Shown here in pieces: positions 51,301 through 59,780 of a DNA stretch of 64,000 nucleotides. Where the stretch lies: the NCBI RefSeq assembly GCF_900188245.1, contig NZ_FZOK01000004.1:186001-250000 (forward strand), in the 5' to 3' direction. Position 1 is the first letter of the stretch. The number at the start of each line of letters is the position of its first letter. The DNA comes from Belliella buryatensis (lineage in GTDB: Bacteria > Bacteroidota > Bacteroidia > Cytophagales > Cyclobacteriaceae). Below the pieces are notes generated by a model. The model searched no databases and was not told the DNA's origin. It saw only the letters and a list, made by a program, of their open reading frames with translations. The position numbers were made by a program, and so were the translations under genes.

Positions 51301-51504
51301 AATAGAGATATAAGGAAAATTGGCAAATGGAGAAATATGAGAGTCTTCAATTGTCAATACCCCCACAAACTCCTCGTTAATTTTTGCTATTGCACTTTGA
51401 GTTAGTTCTTTTTGTTTGCTGTAAACTACCCAAATAGAACTCGCGAAAATTAAAATAGGAATTAATAAAAACAGGGATATATACAGTAATCTTTTATTCT
51501 TCAT
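48346..51504 (-). CDS. Large AsmA-like protein
   Basis: A 1,052-residue protein with one N-terminal membrane helix (residues 7-27) and a long beta-rich periplasmic part. The N-terminal AsmA region shows ISIDLQGVKFF and YSVKKLKISNGHLDVVQYEDG. The C-terminal AsmA-2-like region shows YLIRVPL-like DYFIRVPLAMVTQVGFRALFG near residue 1000. AsmA-like/TamB-like proteins bridge the inner and outer membrane and are thought to move lipids. Length is normal for the Bacteroidota form. It appears monocistronic. Confidence 0.85.
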   Translation of the reverse strand: MKNKRLLYISLFLLIPILIFASSIWVVYSKQKELTQSAIAKINEEFVGVLTIEDSHISPFANFPYISIDLQGVKFFETKAMDTKPIYEANDFYLGFSLWDILNGRYSVKKLKISNGHLDVVQYEDGQINLLLAKGIGNEEKETEEDESFAFELAGVELINFDIKFSNLSNGQDLVFNIANLNTSLKIDDDHILLNLISDLVFDLDQDGENTFFVNKHLALDLNLDYLKNQQNLKISPSKVKLEEALLAVSGDVLILEEGLDMDIKFNGEKPDFNIFAAFLPSEAGDALKRYKNEGEVFFIGSIKGIAGAGETPAIAVEFGADNAYFLNPTIQKKVDELRFSGFFTNGPERSLKTSEIQLQHFHARPDEGIFQGRMTIKNFEDPYIKINLNADLDLEFLGDFFEIEGLRGIQGQVVLDMDFDELIDLDLPPTSISGVESTLQSELFLKNLSLDIPGYDLPVKNANAYAYMRKGKVVLDNLSFKIGNSDFFFAGDLNDISTVLHQTNSPLKVNFESKSKKIFLAELIPTPSDSLTKQEEISDFQVKMAFETTGKELMNFEYLPKGEFFVDDFYARLKHYPHSFHDFHADIFIHENHLEIIDFKGEIDDSDFLFTGKVQNYRKWFEEVKHGDSSFEFDFVSRQLQLNDLLTYQGVNYLPEDYSREVITDLNLKGKLDLHYQDVFQSADFYLEDLDGKMKIHPLKLQDFKGRIHYENNFLTMDNFGGKMGISDFAIDLGYFTGIKDSLTVQNKKRNYFRLRSKVLDLDALMGFEGLDKETNHQDSFNIFQLPFSEMDFSADLGRVNYHTFWLEDVKANARTTENHLLYVDTLGLRAANGTLGIQGYFNGSNPEKIYFHSEMKADKLDLDKLLFKFENFGQDYLINENLHGLVSGTIKSKFLVYPDLTPIIDKSEALMDLTVYQGSLVNFAPLDAMASYFGDRNLRNVRFDTLSNTFELKGGVLNIPKMNINSSLGFIELSGKQSLDLNMDYFIRVPLAMVTQVGFRALFGGKNKNEVDPDQEDAIVYRDQDRRVRFVNINMKGTPDDYKIALRRDR

Positions 51505-51566
51505 TGATAGTAGCTTTAAAGCTTTGATCTACAAAATTAATTTATTTGAAAAACTTATGTCAATGA

Positions 51567-51665
51567 TTATGCCTCAATATTCATTTCTTTCATCTTTTGT
51601 CTTGACTCTAGGACCTTTTGCCTAAAGTCTAGTATCTCAAAACTTATTTCCAACACACCACTCAA
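51567..51665 (-). CDS. Possible 32-residue peptide overlapping the pfkA stop codon
   Basis: A frame starting with TTG inside the pfkA stop (TTGA overlap) and running 32 codons. The product ends RQKMKEMNIEA and looks like an amphipathic helix. Only the overlap and the composition support it, and TTG is a weak start. Confidence 0.2.
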   Translation of the reverse strand: MSGVLEISFEILDFRQKVLESRQKMKEMNIEA

Positions 51666-52753
51666 TCCCCAAAAGACATCCCCATGGCTTTAGCTGCTTT
51701 GACCAAGAAGCCATTTGGGTCTACAAAATTATAATCCTTTACCGCTTCCTCTAAGCTGACAGCTGTATAGTCATTGTTTTTAAATGAAACCATCTGTCCA
51801 AACCTCTGCTCTTGAACTAATTCAAAAGCCTTCACTCCAAACATCGTAGCCAATACTCGATCATAAGCCATCGGTGTCCCTCCTCTTTGAATATGTCCCA
51901 AAACTGTCTCTCTAATTTCAGGCTTGCAACCTGCTGCCTTGAGTTCATGTGAAAGCTGAAATGCTACTCCTCCTAGCCTCAAATGCTCGGAAACAGTTTC
52001 TCGTGCAGAGCCTACTACTTCACCTCCTCTAGACTTGGCTCCTTCTGCAATGACAATATTGACAAAACCTCTCCCCTTTTCATATCGACTGTCTATTTTA
52101 GCTTTGACCTTGTTGATATCATAAGGGATCTCAGGTATTAGGCAAACTTCAGCACCTCCTGCTATAGCAGTATGTAACGCAATCCAGCCAGCATCTCTGC
52201 CCATCACCTCCATGATCATCACGCGATGATGACTTTCTGCGGTGGTGACCAACTTATCAAAACTATCTGTAGCGATCTGAACGGCTGTCTGAAAACCAAA
52301 AGTCGTATCTGTCGCCGAGAGATCATTATCTATGGTCTTTGGTAAGCCAATGATTGGTACACCAAGTTTAAAAAGTGCATTCGAGATTTTTTGAGAGCCA
52401 TCTCCACCAATATTGATCACTGCATCAAAGCCTAATGATTTGATTTTTTCAGCAAGGGCCTCGGTACGGTCTTCAAATACTATATCCCCATTTTCATCTT
52501 GAACCGGGAATTGCAATGGGTTTCCCTTATTGGTTGTCTTTAGAATAGTTCCACCTTTTACATGAATACCTCCAACATTGGATTTCTTTAACTTGATTAT
52601 AAAAGGTGGTTCGGCCATCACACCATTAAATGCCTCAATACTTCCATATACTTCCCATTCTTTAGTTTTTTTTGCAGCTTTGAAGATTCCTCTGATGACA
52701 GCATTAAGCCCCGGACAATCTCCTCCTCCAGTGCAAACAAGTAATTTTTTCAT
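51662..52753 (-). CDS. pfkA: 6-phosphofructokinase
   Basis: A 363-residue phosphofructokinase. Motifs are CTGGGDCPGLNAVIRG near residue 7 (PfkA: GGDAPGMN), NIGGDGSQKISNAL near residue 113 with Gly at the position that selects ATP, LPKTIDNDLSATD near residue 138 with catalytic Asp and a Lys as in pyrophosphate enzymes, MGRDAGWIALHTAIAGG near 184 and LGHIQRGGTP near 285. Gly suggests ATP as donor, while Lys places it in the mixed-lineage group of bacterial PFKs. It commits fructose-6-phosphate to glycolysis. Confidence 0.93.
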   Translation of the reverse strand: MKKLLVCTGGGDCPGLNAVIRGIFKAAKKTKEWEVYGSIEAFNGVMAEPPFIIKLKKSNVGGIHVKGGTILKTTNKGNPLQFPVQDENGDIVFEDRTEALAEKIKSLGFDAVINIGGDGSQKISNALFKLGVPIIGLPKTIDNDLSATDTTFGFQTAVQIATDSFDKLVTTAESHHRVMIMEVMGRDAGWIALHTAIAGGAEVCLIPEIPYDINKVKAKIDSRYEKGRGFVNIVIAEGAKSRGGEVVGSARETVSEHLRLGGVAFQLSHELKAAGCKPEIRETVLGHIQRGGTPMAYDRVLATMFGVKAFELVQEQRFGQMVSFKNNDYTAVSLEEAVKDYNFVDPNGFLVKAAKAMGMSFGD

Positions 52754-52847
52754 TTCCCCAAAATTTAATTTCTCCGATTAAAGAATAATTGCTTTAATAT
52801 AAAGATAGCTTGGATATATTTGTTTTCAGACGATCAATTAAAATTTT

Positions 52848-54947
52848 ATGAAGATTCATCGATTAATCATCCCAATTCTTGGCCTATTTCTATACCAAAC
52901 CACAGTCGCTCAGCGGCTAGATGGTTTCCAATCTAATGCAATCAATAAGCAATTAGAATTAGAAAAAACTTTCTTGGATAAAGTTGATTTTGGAAGGTTC
53001 AAGACGCATTTGACAGCGATCACATCAGAGCCTCATCCAGCAGGTTCTGAGGCAAACGAAAGAGTCAAAGACTATTTGGTCAAAATCATGCAGCAAGGAG
53101 GCTGGGAGGTTAAGGTTCACCCCTATGATGTTTATCTTTCTAAAGAACCAGGGGAATCACTCGTAGAAATCGTAAGGCCATTTAGAATGCCTCTCAATCA
53201 ACAGGAAAATTTTGTTGCAGAGGATCCATATGCTGATCATCCAGCGCTATGGAAAGGTTGGAACGCTTTCTCTGGCAGTGGGGATGTCACCGCAGAAATC
53301 GTCTACGCCAACTACGGCACCAAAGCTGATTTTGACAAACTCAATGAATTGGGTATTGATGTAAAGGGAAAAATAGTCCTTGCAAGATATGGAGGAAACT
53401 TCAGAGGTTTCAAGGCCAAATTCGCAGAAGCGGCAGGTGCTGCTGGACTTTTGATCTATACAGACCCAGGAGATTCAGGCTATATGCGTGGATTGACCTA
53501 TCCTGATGGCATTTTTTACAATGAGACCTCCATTCAAAGAGGGTCTTTACTCACCGTCGATTGGACAGGAGATGCCTTGACACCATTTGAACCAGCATTG
53601 CCTTTGGATAGCAAGGAGAAAATCAAAAGACTCAACCCAGAGGAAGTAGGCTTACATACCATTCCAGTGACCCCTATTCCTTATGGTTCGGCCAAGGAAA
53701 TCATGTCTCTAATGAAAGGTCAAGCCGTGCCTACTGGCTGGCAAGGAGGCCTTCCATTCACTTATAGGCTAGAAGGTGGAAAGGAGCTAAAAGTCCGCGT
53801 TAAGGTTGATCAAAAACGAGAGTTTGTCCGTGCTAATAATGTAGTAGGTACACTTAAAGGAAGTAGTAAGCCTGACGAATGGGTCATCTTGGGTTGTCAT
53901 TATGATGCTTGGTCTTTTGGCTCTACCGATCCAAACAGTGGTACGTCCATGCTACTGGCATTGAGTGAAACATTGGGTAAATTAGCCAAAGAAGGTCAAC
54001 GGCCTGAAAGATCCATTTTGATTGCACATTGGGATGCGGAAGAGCATGGAGTCATTGGATCTACAGAATGGGTGGAGCAATTCAGAGAAGAACTTGGAGC
54101 AAAAGCAGTCGCTTACATCAACTTAGACGCAGCAGTGTCAGGCCGAAACTTCGGTGCTTCCTCATCCCCTACTTTAAAAAAGATCATCATGGAATCGGCT
54201 AAGGCAGTTAGTTTCCCTGATTCTTCCAAAACAGTCTTTGAAGTTTGGGCCAGAAACCAATCAGAGCCTAGCATAGGTAATCTAGGTGGAGGCTCTGACC
54301 ATATCGCTTTCTATATGCATGCTGGTATTCCTTCGATGAGTGGTGGTGCAAGTGGTCCTACACTTTATCATACCAATTATGACAACCTGCATTTTTACGA
54401 AAAATTTGCAGATCCAAGCTTCAAAATGGGTGGAGCAGTAGAACAGCTTGTGGGTATAATCAGTCTGCGATTGGCCAATGCTGACATTATTCCATATCAA
54501 GTCAGTCGCTATGCAAAAGACCTTGAGGGACATTTCAGTGGGGCTGTCAATCAAATCAGAAGATTTGAAAAAGATTTTGGGGGATTTATGAAATCCCTTG
54601 AAGCAATCAGCAGCCTAAAAGAAAGTGCTGAAAATTTTGACAAGCAGCTGGCGGAGAAACTAGAAAGTGGAACATTCGATTCAAAAAAAGCTAAAGCTAT
54701 CAATCAAGATCTATTATCATTGGAAAAATCTTTTATCGACCCAAAGGGCATGTATTTTGGAAATTGGTACAGGTCACTTTACGCTTCAAATGATCCTTTT
54801 AGTGGCTATGCATCTTGGATTCTACCAGGCATACAATACGAAATCGAGCTTAAATCTACAACAAGGTTACAAGAATGGGACGATCGTTATGCTGAAGCTA
54901 TCAACGATTTGAAAAAGAAGGTTGATATTTTGATAGAGAAATTTTGA
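52848..54947 (+). CDS. Exported M28 peptidase, glutamate-carboxypeptidase-II-like
   Basis: A 699-residue exported protein (signal ending TTVAQ near residue 21). Layout resembles the GCPII/transferrin-receptor group: a PA domain at about residues 130-260 (GKIVLARYGGNFRGFKAKFA), the zinc-peptidase domain with LGCHYDAWSFGSTDPNSGTS near residue 348, HWDAEEHGVIGSTEW near 397 and GGSDHIAFYMHAGIPS near 480, and a C-terminal helical dimerisation domain. Metal ligands are all visible. It likely degrades peptides in the periplasm. No link with neighbours is clear, and a strong terminator follows. Confidence 0.9.
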   Translation: MKIHRLIIPILGLFLYQTTVAQRLDGFQSNAINKQLELEKTFLDKVDFGRFKTHLTAITSEPHPAGSEANERVKDYLVKIMQQGGWEVKVHPYDVYLSKEPGESLVEIVRPFRMPLNQQENFVAEDPYADHPALWKGWNAFSGSGDVTAEIVYANYGTKADFDKLNELGIDVKGKIVLARYGGNFRGFKAKFAEAAGAAGLLIYTDPGDSGYMRGLTYPDGIFYNETSIQRGSLLTVDWTGDALTPFEPALPLDSKEKIKRLNPEEVGLHTIPVTPIPYGSAKEIMSLMKGQAVPTGWQGGLPFTYRLEGGKELKVRVKVDQKREFVRANNVVGTLKGSSKPDEWVILGCHYDAWSFGSTDPNSGTSMLLALSETLGKLAKEGQRPERSILIAHWDAEEHGVIGSTEWVEQFREELGAKAVAYINLDAAVSGRNFGASSSPTLKKIIMESAKAVSFPDSSKTVFEVWARNQSEPSIGNLGGGSDHIAFYMHAGIPSMSGGASGPTLYHTNYDNLHFYEKFADPSFKMGGAVEQLVGIISLRLANADIIPYQVSRYAKDLEGHFSGAVNQIRRFEKDFGGFMKSLEAISSLKESAENFDKQLAEKLESGTFDSKKAKAINQDLLSLEKSFIDPKGMYFGNWYRSLYASNDPFSGYASWILPGIQYEIELKSTTRLQEWDDRYAEAINDLKKKVDILIEKF

Positions 54948-54950
54948 TAT

Positions 54951-54981
54951 AAAAAGGCGTTGATTTTTTCAACGCCTTTTT
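54951..54981. terminator. Terminator after the M28 gene
   Basis: A perfect 13-bp stem AAAAAGGCGTTGA and complement, a five-base loop and T runs in both directions. Confidence 0.85.
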
Positions 54982-55040
54982 ACTTTGGTAAAGTAAAATA
55001 GAAGGTACTTCCTTTTCCTACTTCTGATTCCAGCCAGATC

Positions 55041-56087
55041 CTAATTCAAAGGAAATTCAACTTCAAATAGGGCTCCTTGATCCTTACCATCACTATGCGC
55101 TTTTATTTTAGCTCGATGACGTTCTGCAATTTTTCGACTGATGTAGAGTCCAAGACCAGTGGATTTTTCACCTTGAGTACCCGCTTGACGATATGTGGTG
55201 AATTTTTGGAAAAATTGATCCTTAAACTTAGGATCAAAACCTATTCCATCATCTTTTACCTGTAATGAAAAACTATCATTTTTCACCACTCCCTTAATAC
55301 TGATGACTCCATCCTTTCTGCTAAATTTGACGGCATTAGAAAGAAGATTGAAGATCAACTGTCTGATTAAATCTCTCTCTATTGGAACTAAACTTCCCTC
55401 TTGGATATCAAGTTTAATTTGCAAAGACTTCTCAACAGATTTTTCTTGCAGATCACTAATGATCCCTTTAATCAATCCTTCCATATCAGTTGAATTTAAT
55501 TTAGGAGGTAACTCTGGAGAGCGCTCTTGCAGCAAGACCAAAAGGCTTTCCATCAAGCCTAGTTGATCCTCCATTTCCAATGCAAGTTTAGCTGCTAATT
55601 CTATTGCAATTTCGTGACCAGACTGCTCCCTCATAAGTTCAAAAACACCTTTGGCTTTGATCAAAGGTGCTCTAAAGTCATGGGATAAAAGATAAATCAA
55701 ATCATCTTTTTGCTCTATCAATTCCTCTGTTTTTTGAATTGTCTTTTCCATGCTATTTAATAATCTGACTAGCTCATCATCTCCTTCTATGCTTATTTTG
55801 GGCACTTCTCGGTCTTGGATATATTGTAACAATGCTCGATCTGCCTGCTGAATGGGTTTGATCAAGTAATTCAAAATGAAAAGAGTAACAACGGTACCAA
55901 TTAATGTGAAGCCTAATACTATCCAAAATATAGTCAAGTTGTCAAGTTGATTTGGTAAGACCAAAAGAAATATGGATAAGCCGATCAATGGTATATGAAT
56001 GCCCAAAAATGTGATCACAAAAAACTTCAATGCATAGCTTTTTTTCACCCCCGGTAAACTGTAGAATTTTTTTAATACCTGATTCAT
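55041..56087 (-). CDS. Membrane sensor histidine kinase
   Basis: A 348-residue kinase. Two membrane helices (about residues 20-42 and 50-72) with almost no periplasmic loop are followed by a HAMP-like linker. The HisKA domain has YLLSHDFRAPLIKAKG with the phospho-accepting His near residue 134. The HATPase domain has LIFNLLSNAVKFSRKDG near 243, VKDDGIGFD near 277 and GEKSTGLGLYISRKIAE near 304. No response regulator is adjacent. It lies next to nrfHA but points away from it. The signal is unknown; a short-loop sensor may read membrane or cytoplasmic state. Confidence 0.9.
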   Translation of the reverse strand: MNQVLKKFYSLPGVKKSYALKFFVITFLGIHIPLIGLSIFLLVLPNQLDNLTIFWIVLGFTLIGTVVTLFILNYLIKPIQQADRALLQYIQDREVPKISIEGDDELVRLLNSMEKTIQKTEELIEQKDDLIYLLSHDFRAPLIKAKGVFELMREQSGHEIAIELAAKLALEMEDQLGLMESLLVLLQERSPELPPKLNSTDMEGLIKGIISDLQEKSVEKSLQIKLDIQEGSLVPIERDLIRQLIFNLLSNAVKFSRKDGVISIKGVVKNDSFSLQVKDDGIGFDPKFKDQFFQKFTTYRQAGTQGEKSTGLGLYISRKIAERHRAKIKAHSDGKDQGALFEVEFPLN

Positions 56088-56203
56088 ATGTGTTGGTTTT
56101 TATTTTAATTCAACAACAACTTACAACTCTTTTCTCTATTTTTTTTGAAATTACCCAAACTAAATTCTAACTATTCAGAACTTTCTTCATTTATTTTATT
56201 TTT

Positions 56204-56219
56204 TGTAACTTTAGTCACA
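56204..56219. promoter_or_regulatory. Crp/Fnr-family binding site upstream of nrfH
   Basis: TGTAACTTTAGTCACA fits the TGTRA-N6-TYACA type of palindrome. Its centre is about 60 bases before the start of transcription predicted from the -7 box below, a standard class I activator position. Confidence 0.55.
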
Positions 56220-56258
56220 TTCCTGATTTTCATCATATTTTAATTAGGAATGTCCATA

Positions 56259-56266
56259 TAACTTTG
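56259..56266 (+). promoter_or_regulatory. nrfHA -7 box (TAACTTTG)
   Basis: An exact TAnnTTTG match 22 bases before the nrfH ATG. No TTTG -33 box is seen, as expected for an activator-dependent promoter. Confidence 0.55.
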
Positions 56267-56288
56267 AACAACAAACTCAGCCAACACT

Positions 56289-56927
56289 ATGTCGAAATTT
56301 CAAAGTTTCAAAAGGTTTCTTTTTAAGTATAGCTTAGTCCCTCCTAAAAAATGGAGACCATATGCAATTGTTCTTGTAGCTACTTTTTTCGGTCTTGGTA
56401 TTTATGTTTTTAAGCTAAGCAATGCAGTTTCTTACTTATCAGATGACCCTCAGGCATGTGTCAATTGCCATATCATGACGCCACAATATATCACGTGGAC
56501 ACATAGCTCCCACAGAGAAGTTGCCCATTGCAATGATTGCCATGTGCCTCATGACAATGTCTTTAATAAATACTTTTTTAAGGCTAAAGATGGTTTATAT
56601 CATGCATCCATATTTACAATTAGAGCAGAACCTGAAGTAATTAAGGCATTAGCCCCATCGATCGCAGTCATACAAAGCAATTGCATCAGATGCCATGAAC
56701 CACAAGTGACAGATGCTAAAATGGCCTCCTTTGTAGAAGATCATTATGCAAAGCGCACAGACAGGATATGCTGGGAATGCCATCGAGAGGTACCACATGG
56801 TCGAACCAAAAGCCTCTCTGCCGTTGGCCATCAAATAGAACCCATTAAAGCACACGCTCCTACTGACCTCAGCATCGTTCCAAAATGGTTGAAAGAATCA
56901 ATGGACGCCAAAGAAGATAAAAAGTGA
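56289..56927 (+). CDS. nrfH: Cytochrome c nitrite reductase small subunit NrfH
   Basis: A 212-residue NapC/NirT-type tetraheme cytochrome. One membrane anchor lies at about residues 22-44. The four heme sites are CVNCH near residue 58, CNDCH near 81, CIRCH near 137 and CWECH near 161. It takes electrons from menaquinol and passes them to NrfA. It lies 19 bases before nrfA in the same operon. The length is a little above the typical NrfH because of the C-terminal tail (AHAPTDLSIVPKWL). Confidence 0.95.
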   Translation: MSKFQSFKRFLFKYSLVPPKKWRPYAIVLVATFFGLGIYVFKLSNAVSYLSDDPQACVNCHIMTPQYITWTHSSHREVAHCNDCHVPHDNVFNKYFFKAKDGLYHASIFTIRAEPEVIKALAPSIAVIQSNCIRCHEPQVTDAKMASFVEDHYAKRTDRICWECHREVPHGRTKSLSAVGHQIEPIKAHAPTDLSIVPKWLKESMDAKEDKK

Positions 56928-56946
56928 AATAATAAATACTAAACTT

Positions 56947-58437
56947 ATGAAAAACTGGATCCTTTTTGGCCTCACAGCCATCGCCGTATTTTTATTAGCC
57001 ATGTTGGCTTATACCATTATGGATAGGAAAACCGAAGCGAGATTTGCTTATCAAACTAAGGTGAGTTTGGAAGGTATTGAGCCGAGAGATTCCATCTGGG
57101 GACTCAATTATCCTAGGCAATACCAATCCTACATGAAAACGCAAGACACCACATTCAGTAGCTTGTATAATACTTCGGCATTGAGAAGTGTCTTGGATGA
57201 TCAGCCTGAACTGGTGATCTTATGGGCTGGATACGCTTTTAGTAAGGATTACAATCAACCTCGAGGACATGCTTACGCTGTCACTGATGTTCAAAATACA
57301 CTAAGAATTGGGTCTCCCATGCAAGCAGGTGATGGTGTAATGCCTAGTACTTGCTGGACTTGTAAGAGTCCCGATGTACCAAGATTGATGAGTGAGCTTG
57401 GCGTCACTGAGTACTACAGTCAGAAGCTATCCGATTTTGGATCAGAAGTAATCAACCCCATAGGCTGTGCGGATTGCCACAATCCTGAAACAATGAACCT
57501 AACCATTACTAGACCCGCCTTGATAGAAGCATTCGAAGCGATGGGCAAAGACATCAACCAAGCTTCTCATCAAGAAATGCGCTCCCTGGTCTGTGCGCAG
57601 TGTCATGTGGAATATTATTTTGACAAAACAAAGGCTGGAAAAGAGAATGCACAATACCTGACTTTTCCATGGAAAGATGGCATGGATGTAGAATCTGTTG
57701 AGGCTTACTTTGATAATATTGATTTTGCCGATTGGATACACCCGCTCTCCAAAGCCAGAATGCTCAAAGCACAGCATCCAGATTATGAACTTTTTACACT
57801 TGGTGTTCACGCAAAGAGAGGAGTATCATGTGCTGACTGTCATATGCCGTACAAAACAGAAGGTGGACAGAAATTTACAGACCACCACATTGGCTCTCCT
57901 TTGAGCAATGTTGAAAACTCCTGTTTTGTATGTCACAGAGAAAAAGAATCAGATTTGTTGACTGATGTCTATGACAGACAGAGAAAGATCAAAGAAGGTA
58001 CTTCTAAACTCCAGAAACTGCTGGCAATGGCACATATAGAAACAGCAAAAGCTTGGGAATTAGGGGCTACAGAAGCACAAATGAAAGATATTTTAATGGG
58101 AATACGCCATTCGCAATGGCGTTGGGATTATGCAGTAGCATCACATGGCGCTGCATTCCATGCACCACTAGAAACTAGCAGAATCGTCACCTCTGCTACT
58201 GGTATTGCTCAAGAGACTAGAATAAAGCTCGCTAGATTACTAGCAGACCTTGGTCACAACAAACCTGTCGATATGCCTGCTTTCGACAAAAAGACACTTC
58301 AAACCTACATAGGTTTAGATATCCCAGCAGAAAAAGCCGCAAAAGAAACATTTCTTGACCAAGTAGTACCTCAATGGATCAAGGATGGAAAAGCCAGAGA
58401 ATCAAAAAAAGAAGTAAACATTATCAGTAGCAGATAA
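56947..58437 (+). CDS. nrfA: Ammonia-forming cytochrome c nitrite reductase NrfA
   Basis: A 496-residue periplasmic pentaheme enzyme that reduces nitrite to ammonium with six electrons. An N-terminal hydrophobic segment (residues 4-24) acts as signal or anchor. The catalytic heme has the special CWTCK motif near residue 137 with Lys as ligand. Four CxxCH sites follow: CADCH near 176, CAQCH near 217, CADCH near 295 and CFVCH near 329. The His ligands and HGAAFHAP near 395 are normal. With NrfH it gives nitrite ammonification, a respiration route in low oxygen and a detoxification route. Confidence 0.96.
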   Translation: MKNWILFGLTAIAVFLLAMLAYTIMDRKTEARFAYQTKVSLEGIEPRDSIWGLNYPRQYQSYMKTQDTTFSSLYNTSALRSVLDDQPELVILWAGYAFSKDYNQPRGHAYAVTDVQNTLRIGSPMQAGDGVMPSTCWTCKSPDVPRLMSELGVTEYYSQKLSDFGSEVINPIGCADCHNPETMNLTITRPALIEAFEAMGKDINQASHQEMRSLVCAQCHVEYYFDKTKAGKENAQYLTFPWKDGMDVESVEAYFDNIDFADWIHPLSKARMLKAQHPDYELFTLGVHAKRGVSCADCHMPYKTEGGQKFTDHHIGSPLSNVENSCFVCHREKESDLLTDVYDRQRKIKEGTSKLQKLLAMAHIETAKAWELGATEAQMKDILMGIRHSQWRWDYAVASHGAAFHAPLETSRIVTSATGIAQETRIKLARLLADLGHNKPVDMPAFDKKTLQTYIGLDIPAEKAAKETFLDQVVPQWIKDGKARESKKEVNIISSR

Positions 58438-58456
58438 AAGCTCAATTCCCAGCATT

Positions 58457-59776
58457 ATGAACAAGTTGTTGATTTTTGGATGGGCCATTTTTGTGGCCCT
58501 TTCTTTTAAACCGGTACATGCACAATTCAACCTAGATGGACAGCTGCTACAAAGAGCCGAATTCAGGAATGGGTTCAATAGGCCTATACTTGAATCTGAA
58601 GTTCCAGCCAAATTTATAGCACACCGAGCTAGGCTTCAAGCCAGCTATAAAATGGAGAATATTTCCTTTTATATGTCTATTCAAGACATCAGAACATGGG
58701 GAAATACACCTCAAATCAAAGCAACTGATAATTTCTTGTCAGTTCACGAAGCTTGGTTAGAAACAAGGATTGCCGAAAACTGGCTGATCAAACTAGGTAG
58801 GCAAGAACTGAACTACGATAATTTCAGATTTCTTGGTAACCTTGACTGGGCACTTCAGGCTAGAGCGCACGATTTTGCACTTGTCAAACACGAGAAAAAT
58901 GACATGAAATTACATTTTGGGGGTGGCTATAATCAGAGTGAGCAAAGATTGGCTGGCGTATTCTACGACATGAACAACAATTACAAAGCAGCCCAGATGA
59001 TCCGCTATGAAAATAAATTAGGTCAATTTAATTTTTCATTGCTCTTCTGGAATGACGGACGTCAATTTGTTGTGAGAAATTCTGCTGGTACGATCATCAG
59101 CGAAGGTATCAATTACAGACAAACAATAGGTCTTCCAACAATCAAGTATCAAACAGGCAATACAACAGTCAACGGTTTTTATTATCACCAAATAGGTATA
59201 GATAATTTTGGAAGAAATGTCAATGCTTTTGACCTGTCTGCACAAATCACCCAACAAATAAATATTGATCAGGTTGCTGGCAAAAAACTACGACTGGTAG
59301 CTGGCTTTGAAATACTCAGTGGCACGCCCAATAATGTCAATACAGAAAATAGTTCCTTCTCCCCACTCTATGGCACCAATCACCTTTTTAATGGATACAT
59401 GGATTTGTTCTATGTGGGAGGAGCACATGAAAATAATGTTGGCTTACAGGATTATTACCTTAAAGGAAGGTATGATTTCAATCCCAAATTCTTTATCCAA
59501 GCTGATGTACATCAATTCTTATCGCAAGCTGAAGTATTTGATCAAGATGGATTGAATACTTTAGATCAGAACTTAGGAACCGAACTTGATTTCTCTTTTG
59601 GTTATATCTTCAATTCAGCAATTTCGCTTCAGGGAGGATATTCACAGTTATTTTACAGCGATACTTTTGCAAGCTTACAAAACAGGGGCAATTTGAAAGA
59701 CACTCAAAACTGGGCTTATTTGATGTTGATTTTTAGGCCAACAATGAAAAATCGATTTATTGGAATTTTACTCTAA
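58457..59776 (+). CDS. Alginate-export-type outer-membrane porin
   Basis: A 439-residue beta-barrel with a signal peptide (residues 1-23, ending PVHAQ). The pattern HRARLQASYKMENISFYMSI and ETRIAENWLIKLGRQELNYD matches the alginate_exp (AlgE-like) domain. Many alternating amphipathic strands end in FRPTMKNRFIGILL. It is transcribed between nrfA and the cytochrome c maturation gene, with 19- and 4-base gaps. A likely role is a channel for nitrite, nitrate or another anion to reach the periplasm. Alginate itself is unlikely given the neighbours. Confidence 0.8.
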   Translation: MNKLLIFGWAIFVALSFKPVHAQFNLDGQLLQRAEFRNGFNRPILESEVPAKFIAHRARLQASYKMENISFYMSIQDIRTWGNTPQIKATDNFLSVHEAWLETRIAENWLIKLGRQELNYDNFRFLGNLDWALQARAHDFALVKHEKNDMKLHFGGGYNQSEQRLAGVFYDMNNNYKAAQMIRYENKLGQFNFSLLFWNDGRQFVVRNSAGTIISEGINYRQTIGLPTIKYQTGNTTVNGFYYHQIGIDNFGRNVNAFDLSAQITQQINIDQVAGKKLRLVAGFEILSGTPNNVNTENSSFSPLYGTNHLFNGYMDLFYVGGAHENNVGLQDYYLKGRYDFNPKFFIQADVHQFLSQAEVFDQDGLNTLDQNLGTELDFSFGYIFNSAISLQGGYSQLFYSDTFASLQNRGNLKDTQNWAYLMLIFRPTMKNRFIGILL

Positions 59777-59780
59777 ATAT

